The notes under the pieces were generated by a model. It had not been told where the DNA came from. It made no database searches and was given only the letters and a program-made list of their open reading frames with translations. A program made the translations under genes and the position numbers. 38,385 nucleotides of DNA, from assembly GCF_002432345.1 (NCBI RefSeq), contig NZ_DJDT01000060.1:1-38385 (forward strand), written 5' to 3'. Of the stretch, positions 33,684 through 38,385 are shown piece by piece (within the stretch, counting starts at the first letter, position 1; each line of letters begins with the position of its first letter). Source of the DNA: Pedobacter sp. UBA5917. Its GTDB lineage: Bacteria; Bacteroidota; Bacteroidia; Sphingobacteriales; Sphingobacteriaceae.

Positions 33684-34375
33684 TCTATTAATTTTGGCAA
33701 AACTTCTGCCAGGCTTTCCATCTCATAAAAGTTAGCATGCTCGATGGTGTGATCGATGCTTTCGTGCACCCAGGTGGTATGGAATGGGATATGCACCGCA
33801 TGCCCACCAATGTTCAATACCGGCAGTACATCTGATTTTAAGGAATTCCCCAGCATTAAAAATTCTTCCGGTCTGCAATCCAGGTGTCTGATCAGCTTTT
33901 GGTAATCCTTTTCCTGTTTATCGCTCATAATTTCGATGTGATGGAAATAATGATCTAGCCCCGATTTGGTAAGTTTACGCTGTTGATCAAGCAAATCGCC
34001 TTTGGTTGCTACCACTAAACGGTATTTTCCGTGTAAAGCTTTTAGTACTTCTTCCACACCTTCGAGCAATTCGACCGGTTTATTGAGCATTTCTTTCCCC
34101 AGATCGAGTATTTTTTCTACAATTATAGGGTCAATTTTCGCCGATGTAATTTTAAGCGAAGTTTCCAGCATACTGAGCATAAAACCTTTAATGCCATAAC
34201 CATAAAGCGGTAAATTGGCCATTTCTGTTTTATACAGCTCGGCCATAATACTGTGACGGGGCATAAAGTCTTCCAATAGACTTGCAAACTGCTCTTCTGT
34301 TTCGCGGAAATAAGGTTCATTTACCCAAAGGGTATCGTCGGCATCAAAAGCAATTACGGTAATCGTATTTTTCAT
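33680..34375 (-). CDS. HAD-superfamily hydrolase
   Basis: 231 residues from the preferred start at 34375. An upstream in-frame ATG at 34411 would add MCYFCGTKVSIT, which is unlike the family and lies in the divergent promoter region. HAD motif I is FDADDTLW with nucleophile Asp11 and acid Asp13; motif II is VVATKGD; motif III Lys lies in EKDYQKLI; motif IV is LMLGNSLKSDVLP. A helical cap lies at about 20-95. It should remove phosphate from a small metabolite in the cytoplasm; substrate unknown. Its stop overlaps the CAT-like gene start (ATGA). It is divergent from the Crp/Fnr regulator. Confidence 0.87.
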   Translation of the reverse strand: MKNTITVIAFDADDTLWVNEPYFRETEEQFASLLEDFMPRHSIMAELYKTEMANLPLYGYGIKGFMLSMLETSLKITSAKIDPIIVEKILDLGKEMLNKPVELLEGVEEVLKALHGKYRLVVATKGDLLDQQRKLTKSGLDHYFHHIEIMSDKQEKDYQKLIRHLDCRPEEFLMLGNSLKSDVLPVLNIGGHAVHIPFHTTWVHESIDHTIEHANFYEMESLAEVLPKLIE

Positions 34376-34453
34376 GGTTATGCTTACTTTAGTGCCACAA
34401 AAGTAACACAAGCCAAAGGGCTAAAAAAGGACATTTGTCTCGACCGATAGAAT

Positions 34454-35098
34454 ATGCTACGCACCAACCTTACCTTTCTAAATTTTATTGAACGTTTTTC
34501 TGCAGAAAACCACGAAGCAAACATCACACTTAAAAGCTTTAAGGCAGGATACCGCTTTATTGAGCAGGGCGAAAAAATCAGCAATATCTATGTCATTAAA
34601 GATGGGATCAGCAAATGTTTTATCTCTGAGGAAAACGGTAAGGATTTTATCATCGAATTTTTGGGCAAGGGCGAAGTGGTGGGCGAACTGGAAGCCTTAA
34701 AAAAAATGGATTGTTTGTGTAACGTTGGAGCAATTAGTGAAGTTACTGCTTACGTCATCCCCGATCATCTTTTTCATTCACTGATCAGCAAGAGTAGCGA
34801 ATTTACTACAATCTTACTCCAGGAGCTGTCTACCCGGATTATACAAACCAGCACACGGGCATCGTTCCAGCAGCTGTACACACTGGAATATGCACTTTTA
34901 AAACTGTTAAAACTCCAGGCCGATGAGCACATTTCGATCTCAAAAGAAGACATGGCTGCCTATCTGGGCATTTCGGTAAGAAGCTTTAACAGAAGCTTAA
35001 AGCAGTTGATTGATAAAGGCGGTTTTGATACCCCCGAATTTAAAAACATCCTACAGCTGGGCAATATGAAAAAGCTTCTGGAACGGTTAAAAGCGTAA
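34454..35098 (+). CDS. Crp/Fnr-family transcriptional regulator
   Basis: 214 residues: a cyclic-nucleotide-binding-like beta-roll (about 20-110; KAGYRFIEQGEKISNIYVIKDG and GEVVGELEALKKMDCLCNVGAI), a dimer helix (about 112-140) and a C-terminal winged helix (about 160-195; ISKEDMAAYLGISVRSFNRSLKQL). There is no cysteine pattern for an iron-sulfur cluster as in Fnr and the phosphate-binding RxS motif of Crp is not evident, so the ligand is unknown. It is divergent from the HAD/CAT-like pair across a short spacer (34376-34453), which makes those genes possible targets. GACATTTGTC at 34429-34438 has short inverted ends and could be a site. Confidence 0.88.
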   Translation: MLRTNLTFLNFIERFSAENHEANITLKSFKAGYRFIEQGEKISNIYVIKDGISKCFISEENGKDFIIEFLGKGEVVGELEALKKMDCLCNVGAISEVTAYVIPDHLFHSLISKSSEFTTILLQELSTRIIQTSTRASFQQLYTLEYALLKLLKLQADEHISISKEDMAAYLGISVRSFNRSLKQLIDKGGFDTPEFKNILQLGNMKKLLERLKA

Positions 35099-35147
35099 AA
35101 TAGTATTATGGTATAATTATTGCTTAAAAAATTTTTAAAAAAACAGC

Positions 35148-35176
35148 TGTAACGTTTCGGTATTTTAACCCGTTTA
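35148..35176 (+). promoter_or_regulatory. Possible ECF-sigma-type promoter
   Basis: TGTAAC (35148-35153) and CGTTTA (35171-35176) spaced by 17 bp resemble the TGTAAC and CGTC/CGT boxes of Bacteroidota extracytoplasmic-function sigma promoters. Match in the -10 part is loose. Confidence 0.3.
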
Positions 35177-35241
35177 CATCATAAATTAATCTGCAGCGAG
35201 ATTTTTAAAAATCAGACACACAAATAACCATAATTATACAA

Positions 35242-35286
35242 ATGAAAAACAACAACCGCCAATTCAGATTAAGATTTCCAAGTTAA
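35242..35286 (+). CDS. Possible 14-residue leader peptide
   Basis: ATG to TAA encodes MKNNNRQFRLRFPS, starting after an A-rich leader ACAA. It lies between the possible ECF promoter and a hairpin (35306-35320) ahead of the next gene, a layout like a leader or attenuator. A chance open frame of this length is quite likely, so this is a low-confidence call. Confidence 0.22.
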   Translation: MKNNNRQFRLRFPS

Positions 35287-35421
35287 AAGGTATCTAACAG
35301 CAACAGCTATTGGGAATAGCATAAGCTGCAACACCATGATATCCTTAATTATCATTAAACGGGGCGTACAGCAAAAAACTCAACGCCATTTATATTGATT
35401 TTAACTAATCTTAACTTAAAC

Positions 35422-36030
35422 ATGAGTGCTTACATTAACATCTACACCAATTCCTTAACGGACGACCTTATCCCAACCCTTTTAAAAAGGTTGAACGAGC
35501 ACGAAAATGTTCTGGACTTAAACTCATCATTTTCATTTAGAAACCCCAACGGTAACCTGCCCATAGTTTTTAAATGGGACAAACCAAGTTTGGAAATATT
35601 TAACGAGAACAACCTAAAACTTAACTTTAGCGTATCGCTTAAATCATTCGACCTTAAAGAATACAAGAAAAAACTTTTTAAGGATAAAATTATTAAACAA
35701 AGCTTCGTTCAAAAGCTTACTGGCCTGTTTAAAAAGAAAAAAAGAAAGGTTGCAAAACCGATTAAATTAAGTGCTGATATTGAAGCACAGTTACAGAATT
35801 ACAATAAAGTTTTTTCGATAAAATACCATTCGGGTGATGTTTTCGAAAATCATTTTGCCACATTAATCGGCGCAATTATTACCGAACTGGGCAACGGTGT
35901 TTGCCATTTCAGCCAGGAAAATGTTTGGTACAGTGCTAAAAACGTATTGAGGGAAACTTTGGTTAACCTTTACACTTTAGAAGAACTACCTAACCACATT
36001 AACAAAAATGCAGTAGCTGTTGCCAGCTAA
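35422..36030 (+). CDS. Unrecognised cytoplasmic protein
   Basis: 202 residues from ATG at 35422 (MSAYINIYTNSL); an upstream TTG at 35395 would add nine residues and is less likely. No family recognised. The N-terminal half looks mixed alpha/beta (SAYINIYTNSLTDDLIPTLLKRL, PIVFKWDKPSLEIF), a Lys-rich block KKKKRKVAK lies near 104-112, and the last third (FSIKYHSGDVFENHFATLIGAIITELGNGVCHFSQENVWYSA) could be a compact domain. No signal peptide or membrane segment. Monocistronic, followed 30 bp later by a CTCGAG-core repeat. Confidence 0.65.
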   Translation: MSAYINIYTNSLTDDLIPTLLKRLNEHENVLDLNSSFSFRNPNGNLPIVFKWDKPSLEIFNENNLKLNFSVSLKSFDLKEYKKKLFKDKIIKQSFVQKLTGLFKKKKRKVAKPIKLSADIEAQLQNYNKVFSIKYHSGDVFENHFATLIGAIITELGNGVCHFSQENVWYSAKNVLRETLVNLYTLEELPNHINKNAVAVAS

Positions 36031-36060
36031 AAACGATTAGGATACAGTCCTTATCACTAC

Positions 36061-36146
36061 CGTCATTTTGAGCGGGGTAAAACGCAGCCGAAAAATCTGT
36101 CTCGAGATAGATTTCTCCACTACGCGGTGCTTCGGTTGAGATGACG
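36061..36146. repeat. CTCGAG-core palindromic repeat, copy C
   Basis: The right half-core CTCGAGATAGATTTCTCC matches copy A exactly; the left core and arms are more diverged. Outer arms CGTCATTTTGAGC and GTTGAGATGACG still pair. It lies between two plus-strand genes. Confidence 0.75.
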
Positions 36147-36244
36147 GTCTTTTATTAAACGCTTGATATTTGCAAAAATATCGTTGATTTAATGTCGTAC
36201 AATTAAAAAGAATGGAATATATTCGGTTATTAATTGCTTGATAA

Positions 36245-36895
36245 ATGAATCAGTTTGAAGAAACAGGCGGTGTTCGAATCGGCGGCTTTAAAGCTACCTG
36301 GCCCTTTGGCACTTTAAAAGTAAGTGAGTTTAAACTCGAACTCCACGCCTCTATTAAAGGAAAATTCGTATTTAAACGTTCGGATATTATTTCCATCCAA
36401 CCCATAACCTCTATTATTGGTAGTTCGATCAGGATAAACCACCGCGTAGAAAAATATAATAAAGACATTGTTTTTACTTTTTTGGGGAATGCAGAAGAGC
36501 GTATGACAGAAATTGCCAAAACCGGATTTCTGAACAATACTGTTCCAACTCCAGATTATATCGATCAGGAGATAAGCCTGCAACAGCAACAAGCTGGTTT
36601 TCCCATTAAAATTCCTGTTGCCATTGGTGTTGTGGTCATCTGGAACTTACTCATTCTGATGGATATCTCGAATATATTCCATACCAGAAAAGAAGCCGGG
36701 ATGTTTGGCATCGGAACCGGAATTGCCCTTGCTTTTATTTTTTTAGGGTGCTTATTGCTCCTCATTTCTGATTTTGTGCGACAACTGATACTAAAAAATG
36801 GCAATGATATCACCTCCATCAGACCCTTTTTGCTATTCACAGGTTTTATTGTTTTAGTAATGTTCACTATGGGCTTCCTTCCGCAATACCTGTAA
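36245..36895 (+). CDS. Unrecognised membrane protein with a soluble N-terminal domain
   Basis: 216 residues. The N-terminal 95 residues are beta-rich (GGVRIGGFKATWPFGTLKVSEFKLELHAS, FVFKRSDIISIQPI, IVFTFLGNAEE), in the style of a small PH-like domain such as seen in bacterial membrane proteins. Three hydrophobic segments follow (about 121-140, 153-176 and 194-212). No family is recognised with certainty and no catalytic motif is visible. It begins a run of three plus-strand genes with short spacers (54 and 52 bp to the next preferred starts), perhaps one transcript. Confidence 0.72.
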   Translation: MNQFEETGGVRIGGFKATWPFGTLKVSEFKLELHASIKGKFVFKRSDIISIQPITSIIGSSIRINHRVEKYNKDIVFTFLGNAEERMTEIAKTGFLNNTVPTPDYIDQEISLQQQQAGFPIKIPVAIGVVVIWNLLILMDISNIFHTRKEAGMFGIGTGIALAFIFLGCLLLLISDFVRQLILKNGNDITSIRPFLLFTGFIVLVMFTMGFLPQYL

Positions 36896-36949
36896 AAACC
36901 GTTAAACATTTAAGGGCGAAACTTGTTATTTAAGCAAATAAATACAGGC

Positions 36950-37459
36950 ATGCCCGATATATTGATCATTAATGGAAGCGCGAGGTTAAATGGAAATACC
37001 CAGAAATTTATCGGCAAACTCACCGAAGAAATCGCTTTCAATCAATTGAATTTATTGGAGCATCATTTTCTTCCCTATAACTACGAAAACCAATATCCTG
37101 CCGAAGATCGATTTGATTTTTTTGCAAAGGAAATCCTTTACCATAAACACCTCATTTTTGCCACTCCCGTATATTGGTATGCCATGAGCGGAAGAATGAA
37201 AACCCTTTTCGACCGTTTAACGGATTGGGTAACCCTAAATAAAGAAGTGAGCAGAAACCTGAAAGGTAAAACGGTACAATTAATTGCCGTAGGTACAGAT
37301 GCTGATCTGCCCGATGGCTTTATCACACCCTTTTATATGACAGCCAATTACATGGAAATGGATTACCGGGGACATGTTTATTTTAATTCGGATGAGACGG
37401 TAACTGATGAAGAGCTTGCCGAAATCAGAAAATCTTTTTTTAGTTTTATACCTGCATAA
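36950..37459 (+). CDS. Flavodoxin-fold NAD(P)H-dependent FMN reductase
   Basis: 169 residues from ATG at 36950; a TTG at 36923 would add nine residues that do not fit the family. The flavodoxin-like fold is shown by ILIINGSARLNGNTQKF (4-20, phosphate loop for FMN), HLIFATPVYWYAMSGRMKTLFDRLTDW (67-93, the family's TP.YW..M...K...DR block) and the strand VQLIAVGTDAD (109-119). Such proteins reduce FMN or quinone-like acceptors using NAD(P)H. It is shorter than many relatives. Physiological acceptor unknown. It lies between the membrane protein and the carbonic anhydrase on the same strand. Confidence 0.83.
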   Translation: MPDILIINGSARLNGNTQKFIGKLTEEIAFNQLNLLEHHFLPYNYENQYPAEDRFDFFAKEILYHKHLIFATPVYWYAMSGRMKTLFDRLTDWVTLNKEVSRNLKGKTVQLIAVGTDADLPDGFITPFYMTANYMEMDYRGHVYFNSDETVTDEELAEIRKSFFSFIPA

Positions 37460-37511
37460 ACAACAACTTACCATAATTCACCCTATCCAAAAACGATATA
37501 TAACACAAAAT

Positions 37512-38138
37512 ATGAATGTAGAAGACGTTTTTAAGAACAATGAAAAATGGATCGCCGAAAAATTGGCTATCGATCCCAACTACTTTACCGAATTATCGAA
37601 AGGACAGAGTCCGGAGTTTTTATACATTGGATGTTCGGATAGCCGCGTTACGGCAGAAGATTTAATGGGCATACAACCCGGACAGGCTTTTGTACATCGT
37701 AATGTAGCCAACCTGGTAAATAACGTAGATTTAAACGTAATGACGGTTTTAAATTACGCGGTACGCCACTTAAAAGTGAACCATATCGTAGTGTGCGGTC
37801 ACTACAACTGCGGAGGTGTTAAAGCCGCGATGCAGCCTGCAGATATGGGTATATTAAACCCTTGGTTAAGGAACATCCGCGATGTTTACCGCATCCATAA
37901 AGATGAATTAAATGCGATTGAGGATGAAGGCGCACGTTATAACCGATTGGTAGAACTGAACGTGCAGGAACAGTGTGTAAACCTGTTAAAAACCGCAGCG
38001 GTGCAGGAAGCCATTACCAACCGCGGAATAACGGTACATGGCTGGGTTTTCGATATCCATACGGGAAGATTAATCGATCTTAAAATCGATTTCGAAAAGA
38101 TTTTGAAAGACATTAAGGAGATTTATAATCTTTATTAA
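37512..38138 (+). CDS. can: Beta-class carbonic anhydrase
   Basis: 208 residues from the preferred ATG at 37512; an upstream frame would extend it into the preceding gene. Zinc ligands Cys41, His97 and Cys100 are present (CSDSRV and VCGHYNCGG), with the Asp43-Arg45 dyad that gates the site. HRNVANLV, LNPWLRNIRDVY, ELNVQEQCVNL and VHGWVFDIHTG match the E. coli Can type throughout. It interconverts carbon dioxide and bicarbonate in the cytoplasm, supplying bicarbonate for carboxylases. It ends just before a hairpin cluster, the first stem of which (38148-38172) may serve as transcription end. Confidence 0.96.
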   Translation: MNVEDVFKNNEKWIAEKLAIDPNYFTELSKGQSPEFLYIGCSDSRVTAEDLMGIQPGQAFVHRNVANLVNNVDLNVMTVLNYAVRHLKVNHIVVCGHYNCGGVKAAMQPADMGILNPWLRNIRDVYRIHKDELNAIEDEGARYNRLVELNVQEQCVNLLKTAAVQEAITNRGITVHGWVFDIHTGRLIDLKIDFEKILKDIKEIYNLY

Positions 38139-38147
38139 GTATGGCTA

Positions 38148-38172
38148 TCATCCTCGTTTGTAACGAGGATGA
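38148..38172. repeat. REP-like hairpin, 11-bp perfect stem
   Basis: TCATCCTCGTT, loop TGT, AACGAGGATGA. The same stem recurs in reverse orientation at 38243-38261. It starts 10 bp after the carbonic anhydrase stop. Confidence 0.85.
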
Positions 38173-38385
38173 ATAAGAAAAGCGATTTTATCGCTACATA
38201 TATTTCCTTCTATTTGTGCATTATAAATGCACCTCTCGAAAATCCTCGTTACAAACGAGGACTATATGGATTTAAAATAGAAAAACGCTTGCGCTCGTTT
38301 CCAAACGAGTGCATAAGTAGCTAAACGATTCTATCGTTTGTAAACGATAAATTATTCAACGAGCGTTAGAAACGAGCGTTAGCAG
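38148..38385. repeat. REP-like cluster of short hairpins at the right edge
   Basis: In about 240 bp at least six stems occur: 38148-38172; AGCGAT-TTT-ATCGCT (38181-38195); GTGCATT-ATA-AATGCAC (38216-38232); TCCTCGTT-ACA-AACGAGGA (38243-38261, inverse of the first); GCGCTCGTTT-CC-AAACGAGTGC (38291-38312); AAACGAT-TCT-ATCGTTT (38323-38339) overlapping ATCGTTT-GT-AAACGAT (38333-38348). AACGAGCGTTAG then occurs twice in direct order (38358-38369 and 38371-38382). CGTTT/AAACG units are the common theme. This looks like a REP/BIME array of the kind mobilised by REP-associated tyrosine transposases; it continues past the window. Confidence 0.7.

Larger units (their letters stand above)
35099..35421. 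other. Intergenic leader region upstream of the 35422 gene
   Basis: 323 bp. It contains a possible ECF-type promoter (35148-35176), a 14-codon open frame (35242-35286) and a hairpin GCTATT-GGG-AATAGC (35306-35320). No full-size gene is present. Confidence 0.45.

Noticed and set aside
34376..34411. Upstream start for the HAD gene adding twelve residues
   Set aside because: The added MCYFCGTKVSIT does not fit the family, where motif I begins within the first dozen residues, and it would occupy the short divergent promoter.
37407..37511. N-terminal extension of the carbonic anhydrase
   Set aside because: It would overlap the end of the reductase gene out of frame; family alignment starts at the ATG at 37512.
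38148..38385. A CRISPR-like array at the right edge
   Set aside because: Stems differ in sequence and spacing, there are no constant repeats with unique spacers, and both orientations occur; REP-like palindromes fit better.

Overview
The window looks like a chromosomal segment of a Bacteroidota species, most likely a Pedobacter-like member of the Sphingobacteriaceae. Three SusC/SusD pairs, Bacteroidota-style A-rich leaders instead of strong Shine-Dalgarno sites, lipoproteins with lipobox-CKK starts and moderately AT-rich DNA all point that way. The species call is inference from protein style; no search was run.

Layout. 1-310: the 3' end of a gene that looks like a TolC-type efflux protein, then short repeats. 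311-1676: a three-His-box fatty-acid desaturase and a cupin of the sugar-phosphate isomerase type. 1944-10718: a small polyuronate-utilisation locus with a PL6 lyase (+), then on the minus strand SusC-SusD, a LacI-type regulator and a lipoprotein resembling PL14/PL20 lyases. 11363-17282: an aldo/keto reductase and a second SusC/SusD pair whose upstream DNA holds LacI-type palindromes. 17990-22312: an unrecognised basic protein, a PanE-like reductase and catalase-peroxidase KatG. 22538-27039: the most interesting part, a compact minus-strand kaiC-kaiB-kaiB2-histidine kinase operon followed by a 112-residue unknown gene. 27297-31957: an enzyme-free SusC/SusD pair. 32562-32635: tRNA-Ala(GGC). 32762-38138: a small membrane protein, a CAT-like acetyltransferase overlapping a HAD hydrolase, a divergent Crp/Fnr regulator, two unrecognised proteins, a flavodoxin-fold reductase and a beta-carbonic anhydrase. 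The last 240 bases are a dense cluster of short hairpins.

How the parts work together. SusC/SusD import oligosaccharides; the PL6 and PL14-like enzymes would cut a uronic-acid polymer by beta-elimination, with the LacI protein as probable regulator. The kai operon has no kaiA. It pairs a KaiC with a long C-terminal charged helical extension, one standard KaiB, one divergent KaiB and a PAS histidine kinase. The order suggests a timing or stress-sensing device that signals through the kinase, with KaiB2 plus kinase resembling a SasA split into two polypeptides.

At least three families of short palindromic repeats are scattered between genes, one with a shared palindromic core containing CTCGAG, one ending in a CCCTGAA/TTCAGGG hairpin, and the REP-like cluster at the right end.
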